Virus record (IMG/VR): IMGVR_UViG_3300009551_000083
Coordinates: 1-37,251 of that record
DNA from: a virus
Reading direction: 5' to 3' (one strand)
Length of the DNA stretch: 37,251 nucleotides
Shown here one piece after another: positions 17,798 to 27,648 of the stretch. Below the pieces are notes generated by a model that did not search any database, had not been told where the DNA came from, and saw only the letters and a list, made by a program, of their open reading frames with translations. Both the position numbers and the translations under genes were made by a program. Positions within the stretch are counted from its first letter, which is position 1; each line of letters starts with the position of its first letter.

Positions 17798-20700
17798 TCA
17801 CCTTGAGTGGGGAACTTGCTCGCGCAATCCCGGAACGCCCAGCTTCACGTCCTCGGGGATATTACGCGCATTGCGGAAACCTTGGTACGGGTCGTAGGCA
17901 CGCGCCGCCTGTTGCACCGCTGCCGGCACAACATTGGACCGGATCATCTCACCCAGCAACTTGTCGTAGCCGGCGCGGTGGTCATATTTCTGCGCATTTT
18001 CGACCGTGCGCGCCTGCCGCATCGGCTGGTCAGTGTACGGAATCGACTGCAGCGCCAGTGTCGGATATACCTGCGCCAGCGACTCCAGAAAGGCCGTAAA
18101 GCCACGGCTGCCGTATTCGCGTCGATACACGCGCGCCAGTGACGCGCCCATCTCCATGAGTTCGGGGACGGGGCCGTGCATGATTTGTGTCCCGACATTC
18201 TGCCCCGCCACCATGGCCTCGCCGGGCTTGACCGGCGCGCTCTTGTCCTTCTTTTCGGCATGCGGCACGCCGCCCAGTTGTGACTGCAGGTAGCCACCCA
18301 GCGCCAGTGTCGCAATACCAATGCCCTGCTTGCGCAGGTTCTTCATGATGTAGTCTGCGGCGGCTGGTTTTCCCTCTTCCTTGAGCGTGTCGAAACGCAT
18401 GGCCTTGGCCATCGCCTTGAACGCACCGAACGGGTAACTGGTCAACAGTTCCTTGGCGATGTTGACCGGGATACCCCGCACCGGGTATTCCTCTTTCGCA
18501 AGGAATGCAGCGATCTTGCCGGGTATGCCGCCGGTCTTCTCCCATCGTGCCAGCGTCGAATTGATCGCCTGCGTCAGTGTGTTCTTGCCCTGGAATTTAG
18601 ACTCCAGCGCGTGTTCGTACGCCTGCGCCTGCACGCTCGCCATGGTTGACTCGCGTCCCATGTACTCCTCGATCGCTTCCGGCGTCATGCCCTTCTTCAG
18701 CAACTGCTCGCGTGTGTAGCGGCCAATCTGCATCTGCGCCACACGCATCTCCGGCTCGGACACGAACTCCTTCATGGCCGCATGCGTGCCGCCAATGAAA
18801 CGCGCGCCAGCATGCGCCGTTTCCATGGCCTTGTTCAATCCGCCAGGCGTGCGAATGGCGTCACCCATCCGGCCGGAGAAATCCGTGAACTCCTGCGATA
18901 CGCGCTTGTGGCCGTACAAGATGTCCCACTTGTTCTGGTTCTGCTGCAGGTCTTCCTTGGCGCGCGCGAAGGCGTCCTTCAAGCCCTTCCCGAACTCGCC
19001 CATGCCTGCCCAAAAGCCGCGACCGCCATAGCGCGGCGAATAGGCGGCGTACTTGCGCAGGCCCGGAAGTTTGGCCAGCACCGTCCCCAGCGCCTCCTCG
19101 CCGATCTGGCTGGCGTTGCGCGTAACGACAGCGCCAGCGAGCTTCTTGTATACACTGACCGACGCCAGGATGTTGAATATCTTGGCGTCGACGATCGTGC
19201 GCAGGGTCTTGCCCAGCGGCGTGTCGTTCAGGCGCTCCTGCCGTGTCGCCAGTGCGTTCAACTCGTTCTTGGCCTTGGCGATTTGCAACTGCAGATGCTG
19301 CACAGCCTCGCCGTAGACCGGCTTCTCACGCTTGTCCGGCGGCGAGAAGTCCTTGCGCTGGATGCGCGATTTGATGTCAGACAGTTGTGACTGCAACTGC
19401 TTGGCACGCGTGGCGTCGCGCTGCACCGCAGGATCGCGCAGTGCGCGCTTGAGGTCGTTGTACCGCTGCTGCAACTCGTTCTGCGTCTGCTTGCGGTATG
19501 GCGCGTTGCTGGTAATCGTATCGGCGATGTCCTGCTTGGGCACGCCACCACCGATTGCCTCATGAATCGCCGCCAGCACCTTGTCCGGGTCGGTTTCGCC
19601 GGCATCACTGCGGTTGCGTGCCATGCGGCGGATGACGGACGCCAGTTCCGGGTCTTCGACACGGGCATAGCGCGTGCCACCGGCTGCCGTCTTGCGCAAC
19701 TGCGCCGCACGCTGGGCCAGCGCACTGAATTCATCATCCAGTGTGCGGCGGTCGGCCGGCGCAATGCGTCGGCGCGCAACAGGCGGCGTCTGCTGCTCGC
19801 GCAGTTTGGCGTTGTCGGCCAGCGCGGCAGACAGTTCCGCCTCACGCGCCTGTATCGTCTTGACGTGCTGTGCAATCTGGTCGCGCAGGGCTTGCGGCAG
19901 GTCGTCGACCCCCGTGATGGCCTTGAACCGAAGCACTTGCCGTGCCATCGAAAAGTCGCGCTCGGCGAGTTTTTGGCGCATCCGGCCGGTCGCTGACCAT
20001 TCCGTGCCGATTTCCTTCGTCGCCTTATCGTTCGTGGCCAAGTCCTGCTCGATCGCCATGCGCTCCATCTGCGCATTGACCGCATCTGCCGTATTGCCGG
20101 CTTTCTGCGCCGTTTCGATGCGCTGCAACACGTCGTCGTATCGGTTGTGTAGTTCGGCGCCGTGTTGCATCAGCAGCGCCTCGTCTTCCGACGACACGGT
20201 GCGCGGGTTCTTGGCCAATTCGGCGGACAGCCGGTAGCCAACTGTCGGGTCGGCCTCTCGGCGTTGGAGGGCTGCGTTCCAGACTTCTTTTTCTTTCGGC
20301 CTCAGTTCGCTGACAACTGGTCCCAGCCCGCGTTCGGCACGCTCAGTGGCCTTTGCGGCATTCTTCGTGCCGATCGCCGTGTCGCTGGCAGTCGGCGTCT
20401 CAGGTCGTGAGACAGCCTCAGGACGCTCTGGAACGCGCTGTACGGGCACCTGGTCCACCGGCACCCGTATGCGCGGCTTCTCGGCCGGCGCCTGCCCTGC
20501 ACCCGCTGGTGCGGCGCGCGGGGCCATCTGCACGGTAGTTACCGGGTTACGCCGCGGTGCCTCGGCATAATGGCGCAGGTTTTCGATGCCGATCTGGCGG
20601 ATGGCCGCTTCGTGGGCATTGATCCAGTCCAGCGGGACGCCCATCCGGTTCAGGCCCAGCTTGAACGCATCGAGCACTTTGCGCCCGATCGGCTGCGTGT

Positions 20701-23700
20701 ACAGGTCGCCCATCGTCTGCGCCAGCACTTCCTCGCGGTAGTTGGCCTTGGGCGTCGTCTTGGGTATCGCATCGAGTGACGCCTTGACCTCCGGCGACTT
20801 GCTGGCACGCGCCTGGATCGCGCTGGCCAGCGCATTGCGCGTGGCTTCCGGCAGGATGCGGTCAAGGTTCGCGTGGACGACTTCATGGATCACCGTTTCC
20901 GGCAGTTCGGCGCGTGTCACGTTGTCGTGGATGACATTGGCGCTGGACTTGTCCGGCGGCGTAAAGCCCTTGACGCCGGCACGCTGCTGCGGCGTCAGTT
21001 CCGGCGCGTGCTGCGCAAGGTCGGCACGCGGCGTCAGCGTCAGACCATTTGCCTCCAACTTGCGCATGGCGGTGGCGCCGAACTCGCGCGTCAGGGCCTC
21101 GCGGGCTTGGTCGCGGGTCAGGTTGTCGGTCTGCGGCGCGCCTTCGCGCTGGGCGTACTTGTTGAGGATTTTGACGTCTTTGTCATTGAAGATGACGTAG
21201 TTTCGGCTGCGCTGCTGGTCAACGAACTTTTCTGCCTCCTGTTGCGTGTCGAAGTATTTTTTCTGGTTGACTTCCATCCCGAACTTTTTCGCGTTCCAGC
21301 CGGGGTTCACTTCGTACTGCGTCTTGCCGTCGACCGTGACTGGACGTACGGTAGTGGTGTCGCGGCTCGTCGCATCGAGATAGCGGATGCCACGGACACC
21401 GGCATCGTGCAGAGCTTTTGATGCCGCAACGTCGTCAGGAACGCGAATCTCAGGAAATGCGCTCGGCTTGCTCCGCAGGAAGCCAAGTCTGCGGTAAAAA
21501 TCACTGCCGGTTCCTTCTCCAGAAACTACGGCATCGCGCCCACGATTTGATGGGCCATTTTTATCCGGCAATTTGCGAATTTGCTCCACAAGAGGCTTGA
21601 TCGCCTCCTGCACATGCGGCGACTGCTCGCTCAACGGCTTGTCCCAGTCCAGATATTCGTGGTCCTCTGGGGCAAGTTCGACCTCGTAGCCGTGGCCTGC
21701 CGGACTCGGTGCCTTCTTGGCGTTCGCTACAATGTGCGCGGCCAAATCGTCGCTGATACGCTGCGGGACGCCGGTCCTGTCGCGGAAGATGACATTCTGC
21801 AACTCAGTCGCCAACTCCGGGCGCGATAGACGGCGCCCAGCGTAGGCAAGCATCTCCTCGGAGAAGTCCTTGGCCTCCTGTGGATGGGCTGCTTCAAAAT
21901 CGCTTAGAGCACTGACAGATTCCTTCCCGTAGCGACTCTCTGCCAATGTCGTCTTGTAGTGGTCGGCAATATCCTTCTTGCCCGCGAAATACAACCCATG
22001 CCCATAAGCCTGCGCCCCCTCGCCAGTGCCGATGTGCTCGCTGCTGAATTCGTCGAAGTCGTGCGGGCTGCCGTGATAGGCCGCCATCGAGTAGAGGTTC
22101 GGCTTCGCTGGCGGCTCTGGAATAGTCTCCTGCTCCGGCCGCGGACCAGCAAACAATTCTCCCTCACCAGCACGCATCGGAACTGCCGCGCGCTCACCGC
22201 CGCGAAGCTCAAGGTCTTTCGCGCGCTGCGCCGCATCGACAGCATCCTTGCTCGTAGCGCCGCCGAACAGGTCCAGATTTTCGGCGCGTTTTGCCTTGGC
22301 CTTCTCGTACAGTTCTTTCGGTGGCCCGAACAAATCCTGCTGCCGCGAATACTGGGTGGCTGCAACTCGGTTGTCTGCCTCGTGCGCAGCGCGCATCTCG
22401 TCGGCGCTGGTGTAGCCAAGTCTCTGCGCTACGGCACGATCTTCCAACTCCTGCCTCTGGCCCTCCTCGACGTGCCTGACCATTGCCTCGAAATTGTCGT
22501 CGGCCGGATGTACAACGTCCTTGCCACCAAGGGCGCGATTGAAAAGTTCGAACGCATCGTGGTTGTCAAGTTGCGCGGGGGCATCAGGCGCCTCGGGCGG
22601 CAGCCAGCCATCCTGCTGCATGGCCTCGCGCAAGTCTTCTGGCGTCATTCCGCCATCTTTTCGGAATAGCGGCTTGCCGACGATTTTCTGATTCGCCCTT
22701 TGTGCCTCTCGCGTATTCCAGTACGCCGGATCAACGCCGTATTCCGCACGAAACGCTTCGCGGTTCAGTCCGCCACCACGCGCCACCCACTCCAGCAACG
22801 ACGGATACTTGGGTCGATTGATACCGAACAACTCCGGATTCTTGCGCGGATTCGCCCGTAGCCAGTCGTCGTCAGGCTGGTCAGTAATCAGCGATTCTGC
22901 GGATGTCGCAGCAGGTAATCCTTCCTCGCCTGCCGCAACAGCATCCGCAGCGCGTGCTGTGTCCGCATCGCCAGGAACTTGCGCATCAGGTGCCACGCTC
23001 GCAGTTGCATCAGCGGTTCCTTGGTCGGCTAATACCTCGGGCGCGGCTTGGCCTTTGCCTTCTTCGCCGCCTTCTTGCACGGCAACGGCACGCGCGGCGT
23101 CAGTGGGCTGTACGTTTTGATCGACATCAGTCAGTCCTTCCGCGTTACCGGAGGTGTCCCCGGTGCTCGCGTTTTGTTGAATATCCTCGCCGCCACCTTC
23201 TCGGCCGCCTTCTTCGACAGTCCCTTGGCTCGGTACTCCTCCTTGATCCTGCGGTATTTCTCGGGCATTGGTCAGTCCTCGGGTTAGTTGTTGAACACGC
23301 GCCGCGGCAATATCGGCGTCACTCAAGCGCGGATGGCCGGCAAAGCCTCCCAGCGCGCCGCCAGTCAATCCGGCCTGCACAATGGCTTCCGGGTCAAGCG
23401 GTTGCTGCAATTCAGGATGGTCGGACAGGATCACGTTCTGCCCGGCACGGCCCGCTTCTTCGGAGGCAACGCCGACCCCGGCGCCGGCTGCCACGCGCTC
23501 AGCGGCCGTTCCGGCAGCACCCAGCGGCAACGATGCGCCGACGAGGTTGACGATGCCGGTCAGTCCCGACGCTTCCAGCGCCTTGGCAACGCCAACTTTC
23601 GGCAAGAGGTCGGCAAACGTGGTCTTGGCCGCCGAATACGATGCCGGCAGCGCCTTGACGGCTGCCACGGCAAGGTCGGCGCCCTCGAACTCAGGCACGA

Positions 23701-24400
23701 CAGCATATTGTGGCAGCGCGTAGGCGGCACCGACGCCGGATTCGATCGCACGGCTGATCGGCGTCGACGCACCACTGGCGCGATCATCGGCACGCTCCTG
23801 CGCCACCTGCTGCTCGACCTGGCCAGCCTCTTCGGCATAGGGCGATAGCGTCTGCTCCAGCGCCTGACCGCCTGCGATATTGCCGGTGCCGGCGACAACA
23901 GCCGGCGCGATATTGGCCGCGAACTTGACCAGTGATGCCTCGCCGCCAGCCAGCGCGCGAGGAATACCGCTGGCGATAGCGCGGCCCTGCGCGGCCATTG
24001 CCGGGGCAAACCCCGATGTATCCAACGGGCCGCCGCCGGTGCCAAAATCAGGCGGGACATCGCCGGTTGCCGTCGTGTCAGGCGCCGGTGAACCGGCCAG
24101 TGCTGCAGGTGGGCCTACTTCTTCCGGCGGACCCGGCAATTCGGGCGGCGCATCCAGCAAAGAATCCCACTCGGATGCCTTGGTCGTCTTGCCCTTGGGA
24201 ATTTTCGGCTGCGCGGATTGAACCTGGCTTTGCAGGTCGGCTTCAACGGTTGCCGGGTCTTCGCCGGCCGCAACACGGCGATTGGCCTCGTCTGCAAAAT
24301 CGGCCACCTGCGCATCCACGGGCGTCGAACGATCCTGCCCCACGGGCGCCACGGCCGGCGGTGTGTCAGACAGCGAATCCCAGTCAGGCGTATTGTCCAC
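17798..24400 (-). CDS. Polyvalent virion protein (ADP-ribosyltransferase-like and zincin-like domains)
   Basis: A 2,200-residue protein from a GTG start that overlaps the upstream stop region. Seen: two DWDSL-type N-terminal motifs (about residues 6 and 77); a region of DLFG motifs (about 687-750); an ART-like domain beginning AYHGSPHDFDEF and containing GHGLYFAGKKDIADHY (about 772-815) and ending near NYVIFNDKDVKILN (about 1067); a zincin-like HEVVH motif (about 1172-1176); a long coiled-coil stretch (about 1350-1750); and a C-terminal hydrophobic segment (ATLALGGYL, about 2025). The mix matches the polyvalent proteins described in phages, which are ejected into the host and modify or cut host targets. 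Exact enzymatic activity is unknown. Its place among virion genes supports injection with the DNA. Confidence 0.8.
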   Translation of the reverse strand: MDNTPDWDSLSDTPPAVAPVGQDRSTPVDAQVADFADEANRRVAAGEDPATVEADLQSQVQSAQPKIPKGKTTKASEWDSLLDAPPELPGPPEEVGPPAALAGSPAPDTTATGDVPPDFGTGGGPLDTSGFAPAMAAQGRAIASGIPRALAGGEASLVKFAANIAPAVVAGTGNIAGGQALEQTLSPYAEEAGQVEQQVAQERADDRASGASTPISRAIESGVGAAYALPQYAVVPEFEGADLAVAAVKALPASYSAAKTTFADLLPKVGVAKALEASGLTGIVNLVGASLPLGAAGTAAERVAAGAGVGVASEEAGRAGQNVILSDHPELQQPLDPEAIVQAGLTGGALGGFAGHPRLSDADIAAARVQQLTRGLTNAREIPQDQGGVPSQGTVEEGGREGGGEDIQQNASTGDTSGNAEGLTDVDQNVQPTDAARAVAVQEGGEEGKGQAAPEVLADQGTADATASVAPDAQVPGDADTARAADAVAAGEEGLPAATSAESLITDQPDDDWLRANPRKNPELFGINRPKYPSLLEWVARGGGLNREAFRAEYGVDPAYWNTREAQRANQKIVGKPLFRKDGGMTPEDLREAMQQDGWLPPEAPDAPAQLDNHDAFELFNRALGGKDVVHPADDNFEAMVRHVEEGQRQELEDRAVAQRLGYTSADEMRAAHEADNRVAATQYSRQQDLFGPPKELYEKAKAKRAENLDLFGGATSKDAVDAAQRAKDLELRGGERAAVPMRAGEGELFAGPRPEQETIPEPPAKPNLYSMAAYHGSPHDFDEFSSEHIGTGEGAQAYGHGLYFAGKKDIADHYKTTLAESRYGKESVSALSDFEAAHPQEAKDFSEEMLAYAGRRLSRPELATELQNVIFRDRTGVPQRISDDLAAHIVANAKKAPSPAGHGYEVELAPEDHEYLDWDKPLSEQSPHVQEAIKPLVEQIRKLPDKNGPSNRGRDAVVSGEGTGSDFYRRLGFLRSKPSAFPEIRVPDDVAASKALHDAGVRGIRYLDATSRDTTTVRPVTVDGKTQYEVNPGWNAKKFGMEVNQKKYFDTQQEAEKFVDQQRSRNYVIFNDKDVKILNKYAQREGAPQTDNLTRDQAREALTREFGATAMRKLEANGLTLTPRADLAQHAPELTPQQRAGVKGFTPPDKSSANVIHDNVTRAELPETVIHEVVHANLDRILPEATRNALASAIQARASKSPEVKASLDAIPKTTPKANYREEVLAQTMGDLYTQPIGRKVLDAFKLGLNRMGVPLDWINAHEAAIRQIGIENLRHYAEAPRRNPVTTVQMAPRAAPAGAGQAPAEKPRIRVPVDQVPVQRVPERPEAVSRPETPTASDTAIGTKNAAKATERAERGLGPVVSELRPKEKEVWNAALQRREADPTVGYRLSAELAKNPRTVSSEDEALLMQHGAELHNRYDDVLQRIETAQKAGNTADAVNAQMERMAIEQDLATNDKATKEIGTEWSATGRMRQKLAERDFSMARQVLRFKAITGVDDLPQALRDQIAQHVKTIQAREAELSAALADNAKLREQQTPPVARRRIAPADRRTLDDEFSALAQRAAQLRKTAAGGTRYARVEDPELASVIRRMARNRSDAGETDPDKVLAAIHEAIGGGVPKQDIADTITSNAPYRKQTQNELQQRYNDLKRALRDPAVQRDATRAKQLQSQLSDIKSRIQRKDFSPPDKREKPVYGEAVQHLQLQIAKAKNELNALATRQERLNDTPLGKTLRTIVDAKIFNILASVSVYKKLAGAVVTRNASQIGEEALGTVLAKLPGLRKYAAYSPRYGGRGFWAGMGEFGKGLKDAFARAKEDLQQNQNKWDILYGHKRVSQEFTDFSGRMGDAIRTPGGLNKAMETAHAGARFIGGTHAAMKEFVSEPEMRVAQMQIGRYTREQLLKKGMTPEAIEEYMGRESTMASVQAQAYEHALESKFQGKNTLTQAINSTLARWEKTGGIPGKIAAFLAKEEYPVRGIPVNIAKELLTSYPFGAFKAMAKAMRFDTLKEEGKPAAADYIMKNLRKQGIGIATLALGGYLQSQLGGVPHAEKKDKSAPVKPGEAMVAGQNVGTQIMHGPVPELMEMGASLARVYRREYGSRGFTAFLESLAQVYPTLALQSIPYTDQPMRQARTVENAQKYDHRAGYDKLLGEMIRSNVVPAAVQQAARAYDPYQGFRNARNIPEDVKLGVPGLREQVPHSR

Positions 24401-25550
24401 TCATCAAGCCTTGCGGTTCGCCTTCCTCATCCTCGTCGTCCGGCATCGGTTCGGCTTCCTCGTCGTCGGCGCCCACATCGGTTCCCGCCAGAAGTCCCGC
24501 GCCACCCTGCGGCGCGCCGGTATCGGTCTGGTCATCCGGCGATGCCTCGTTGTCGTCGCCACTTACGGTATCCATCGCCAGCGGCGAATCGGGCATGCCG
24601 TTGGCGTCGGCGACATACGGTACCGGCTTGCCATCCGGTCCCTTGATGAACGCATTGCCGTTGGCGTCGTACTTGATCTGGCGTCCGTCCGGCGTGTACT
24701 GCGGCTGCGCGCCGGTCGGCTGTCCACTACCGTCCGTCGTGTCGGTTGAACCCTCCGGTGCCGCGCCTTCCTCGATGGCCTTGAGCGGCACCCCAAGGTT
24801 CTTCGCGTGCTTTTTCTGCATGGCCGCCTCGTAGGCGCCGCGCTGCGATTCGATTTCGTCCTCGCCCGGCGGATTGGTGCCGTACAGCATGCCCGGTTTG
24901 TCCGGCAGGTCGATCCCGGCGTCCTTGAGCAGTTGGCGCTTGGTTGACGGGTCGGTGATCTTGTCCCAGTTGGCCATGTCCTTGCCGGTCAGTGTCTCGA
25001 CGCGGTCGATCTTGCGCGCAAGGTCCGCCGATTGCTGCTTCGCCGCGTCGCGCTCCATCTGGTCCTGATGGCGCCGGTCTTCATTCGCTGCCTGCCGCGC
25101 TGCGATGGCGCCCTGCACGTCCGGCTTGTCCGGTGCCTTGGCAATGACATTGCCTTGCGCGTCATAGCGCACCTGCCCCGGCGAAAGATTGAAGCCGGCT
25201 GCCTGCTTGGGCTGGTACGGCACGCGCCCAATTTCCTTCTGTTCGTACTGCTGCGTCGACGGGTTGTACACACTGCGGTACGTCACGCTGTACAGCTTGC
25301 CGTCGTCGCCCTGCACCCCGTCGACCTTGCTGGTGCGCTGGTTGGCTTCCAGCTTCATCTGGTTGAGAAGCGCGTTGTTCCTGGCGCGTTCGGCCGCCAC
25401 TTGCCCCATAGCGTCGTACTTGGTCTTGTACAACTGCTGCCGCGCCTCGTTCTGCGCGTTCATCATGTTGTACTTTTCCATCGTGTTCGCCCATGCGGCA
25501 AAGCCGCCCAGCAGGCCCATCTTCAGCGGATTGATGAATTTCTGCGTCAC
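24384..25550 (-). CDS. Internal-type virion protein, charged and acid-tailed
   Basis: A 388-residue hydrophilic protein. The N-terminal part has KMGLLGGFAAWANTMEKYNM, which could be a membrane-active helix. Then come a coiled-coil-like Gln/Ala/Arg region (AKQQSADLARKIDRVETLTG), a Gly/Asp/Pro loop-rich part, and a highly acidic C-terminus (EEAEPMPDDEDEEGEPQG). No enzyme motif. GTG start (25548-25550) overlaps the upstream stop as GTGA; the 3' end overlaps the polyvalent gene by 17 bases. Likely an ejected or core protein. Confidence 0.7.
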   Translation of the reverse strand: MTQKFINPLKMGLLGGFAAWANTMEKYNMMNAQNEARQQLYKTKYDAMGQVAAERARNNALLNQMKLEANQRTSKVDGVQGDDGKLYSVTYRSVYNPSTQQYEQKEIGRVPYQPKQAAGFNLSPGQVRYDAQGNVIAKAPDKPDVQGAIAARQAANEDRRHQDQMERDAAKQQSADLARKIDRVETLTGKDMANWDKITDPSTKRQLLKDAGIDLPDKPGMLYGTNPPGEDEIESQRGAYEAAMQKKHAKNLGVPLKAIEEGAAPEGSTDTTDGSGQPTGAQPQYTPDGRQIKYDANGNAFIKGPDGKPVPYVADANGMPDSPLAMDTVSGDDNEASPDDQTDTGAPQGGAGLLAGTDVGADDEEAEPMPDDEDEEGEPQGLMSGQYA

Positions 25551-26155
25551 TGCACCGCTCCCTCCGGCCCTTGGCCGCTCATCAGGCCCTGCTGTTGAAG
25601 ACCTTGCCCGACCGCAGCCGACATCGGATTAGCCGCGGCTACCGGCGTCTGCCCGGGCGGCACCGGACCTGGCGCCGACTGTGGCGGCTTGCCTTCGTCG
25701 GCCATGAACATGTGCTTGACCTTGTCGACCAGCACGCCCATGGCGTCCTCGCGCAACTTGTCGGGGTCGGTGTCCGGCACGCCGGCATGCTCGGCGATCA
25801 TGATGATGCGGTCGATCGTCTGGTATGTCGCGCCGCCCTGCGCAAAGAACACGTCGACCGGGATCATGACGCCGGCCTTCTTCGCCCCTTGGTAGATCGA
25901 CGCCAGAATCGTGAACGCGATGTTTCCGATCGTGGCGCCCAGGTTCGGCGAGTGCATCATCCAGCCTTCGATCTGGCGCAGCTTGGCCGCGCCATTCAAG
26001 CTCTTGTAAACCGCCGCCATCACCTTGGCCAGCAAATGTTCCTCGTACGGGCTGGCTGCTTCCTCGCCCGCATCGGTATCCGGCTGCGCCTCATCGGGCG
26101 GCGCGGCATTGGCCTGCGTGGCGGTCGGCGTGTTGTTCAGCAATTGTCCGGGCAT
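25547..26155 (-). CDS. Virion-type protein with hydrophobic centre
   Basis: A 202-residue protein. Residues 1-35 are Ala/Asp-rich, the middle (GWMMHSPNLGATIGNIAFTI, LASIYQGAKKAGVMIPVDVF) is amphipathic to hydrophobic, and the end is Gln/Gly/Pro-rich (VGQGLQQQGLMSGQGPEG). It may insert into membranes during ejection. It is tightly coupled with the next gene (GTGA). No known family; role inferred from its neighbours. Confidence 0.65.
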   Translation of the reverse strand: MPGQLLNNTPTATQANAAPPDEAQPDTDAGEEAASPYEEHLLAKVMAAVYKSLNGAAKLRQIEGWMMHSPNLGATIGNIAFTILASIYQGAKKAGVMIPVDVFFAQGGATYQTIDRIIMIAEHAGVPDTDPDKLREDAMGVLVDKVKHMFMADEGKPPQSAPGPVPPGQTPVAAANPMSAAVGQGLQQQGLMSGQGPEGAVQ

Positions 26156-26167
26156 GGCGGCAAATCC

Positions 26168-27217
26168 TTAGGCGTAGCTCTCGTCGTACGGCGATTCGAT
26201 GAACGGCGTCTGCTGGCTCAGTAGTCCCTGTTGCTGGTACTGGTCCTGCGGAATCTGCCCCATCGCCGCCAGCGGCATCGGCTGCGGCGGCGCGGTTCCT
26301 GGCGGGTATTGCTGCCCGTAGCCCGGCGTACCGTAGCCGGGGTAATTGGCGCTGTTTGATCCGGGCTGGTTGATCCCCGGCATGCCCGGAGCCTGCGCCT
26401 GGTTCGGCTGCAGGTGGTACGGCGTCAGCGGCGGCAACTGCGAATTGCTCGGCATCGGCGTTGTTGGTGTCAGGTTCTTGTTCTGCGCAAACCCCTGCCA
26501 CGCATTGCCGGCTCCGCCCGCGATGTTGCCCGGCGCGCGTTCGGCTTGGTACTTCATCTGCGCGTTCATCATCGCGCTTTGCTGGTAACTGTTGAGCATG
26601 CCGCCGATCAGCGACGGCACGCCCGGCGTCTTCATCGCTTTGCCCGCTATGTCCAACGACGTCTGCCATAGCGACGATGGTGCACCGGGAGCGCCAAGGT
26701 AGTTAGCACCGTTGGTAATCGCCGATCCGTAGCCGGCCTGCGCGGCTCCCGCACCTGCACCGGCTGCTGTGCCACCGGCCAAGAGGTCGCCGCCGACGGT
26801 TGCCCCGCCGATGCCCGCCGTGCCGCCCAGTACGCTGCCGCCACCGATGCCGGCGGTTCCCGCCAGTACGCTACCGCCTTCGGCTGCCGCTGTGCCGCCC
26901 AGGATGCCTGCACCCGCGGCATCGGCACCCACGCCCGCCGCCGCCGCACCTTCGGCCGTCAGCACGCCAGCGCCGCCCAAGTCGGCCGCACCAGCGCCCA
27001 ACGCCGCGGCGCCGCCTTCTGCCGCAGCTCCGGCTGCAGCGCCTTCCGCGCCAACGGCGGCGGCACCTCCTGCGGCACCCGCCGCTCCGAAGTACGCCAA
27101 CGCCGCGCCGGCCGTGAAATAGATCGCGACGGCCGCTAAAATCGGTTTCCAATACTTCTTGACGAAGCTGCCGACCGACTTGAAAACCTTGCCCACCGCT
27201 TTGGCTATGCCGCTCAC
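26168..27217 (-). CDS. Gly/Ala-rich virion protein with N-terminal membrane helix
   Basis: A 349-residue protein. Residues 8-45 are a positively charged segment plus a membrane helix (KPILAAVAIYFTAGAALAYF). Residues 45-160 are Ala/Gly repeats (for example VLAGTAGIGGGSVLGGTAGIGG spread over residues 115-145). The C-terminal part is Gln/Pro/Gly-rich. Such proteins in podovirus-like gene orders are often ejected proteins that help form a trans-envelope channel (inference). GTG start, GTGA overlap with the acetyltransferase stop. Confidence 0.7.
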   Translation of the reverse strand: MSGIAKAVGKVFKSVGSFVKKYWKPILAAVAIYFTAGAALAYFGAAGAAGGAAAVGAEGAAAGAAAEGGAAALGAGAADLGGAGVLTAEGAAAAGVGADAAGAGILGGTAAAEGGSVLAGTAGIGGGSVLGGTAGIGGATVGGDLLAGGTAAGAGAGAAQAGYGSAITNGANYLGAPGAPSSLWQTSLDIAGKAMKTPGVPSLIGGMLNSYQQSAMMNAQMKYQAERAPGNIAGGAGNAWQGFAQNKNLTPTTPMPSNSQLPPLTPYHLQPNQAQAPGMPGINQPGSNSANYPGYGTPGYGQQYPPGTAPPQPMPLAAMGQIPQDQYQQQGLLSQQTPFIESPYDESYA

Positions 27218-27648
27218 CGTTTCACCTCACGAAAATACACCCCGCCCACCTGCCGTAACCCCACGCTTTCGTAAAACGCGCCGGCCTGCGGCAGCCCGGA
27301 TGATACGCCCATCTGGATCGCGTTGACGCCGCGTGACGTGGCCCACTGCTCGAATGCCCGGTACAACTCACGCCCGTTGCGGTCTGCGATGAATGCCCAG
27401 TCGGTTGCATACTTTCCTTCCAGATACGGCCAGTCGATCAAGGCGCCGATCAGGAATCCCTGCACCTTGTTGCCGACGAAACTCGCCCACACCGCCCCAG
27501 TGTCCACCGCCATCATCGAGGCCCGCAAAAGAACGTCGCTTTTCTTCACATCCAACGGGATCGTCCCGGTCACGCTTTTCGCATGCCACCCCCGCGCGTA
27601 CTGTATCAATTTCGGCACATGTTTCGGGTCATACAGTCGCCGGATCAT
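27214..27648 (-). CDS. GNAT-family N-acetyltransferase in the virion operon
   Basis: A 144-residue GNAT fold: early beta-strands (VWASFVGNKVQGFLIGALID), an acyl-CoA-binding region (FIADRNGRELYRAFEQWATS) and a C-terminal AFYESVGLRQVGGVYFREVK strand, the usual GNAT end. It would transfer an acetyl group from acetyl-CoA to a protein, a small molecule or RNA; the substrate is unknown. It overlaps the Gln-rich virion gene upstream (ATGA) and the Gly/Ala-rich gene downstream. An enzyme inside a structural cluster may modify a virion protein. Confidence 0.8.
   Translation of the reverse strand: MIRRLYDPKHVPKLIQYARGWHAKSVTGTIPLDVKKSDVLLRASMMAVDTGAVWASFVGNKVQGFLIGALIDWPYLEGKYATDWAFIADRNGRELYRAFEQWATSRGVNAIQMGVSSGLPQAGAFYESVGLRQVGGVYFREVKR

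Noticed and set aside
26769-27122. Plus-strand Pro/Ala-rich frames opposite the Gly/Ala-rich virion gene
   Set aside because: Low-complexity shadows caused by the GC-rich repeats of the minus-strand gene.
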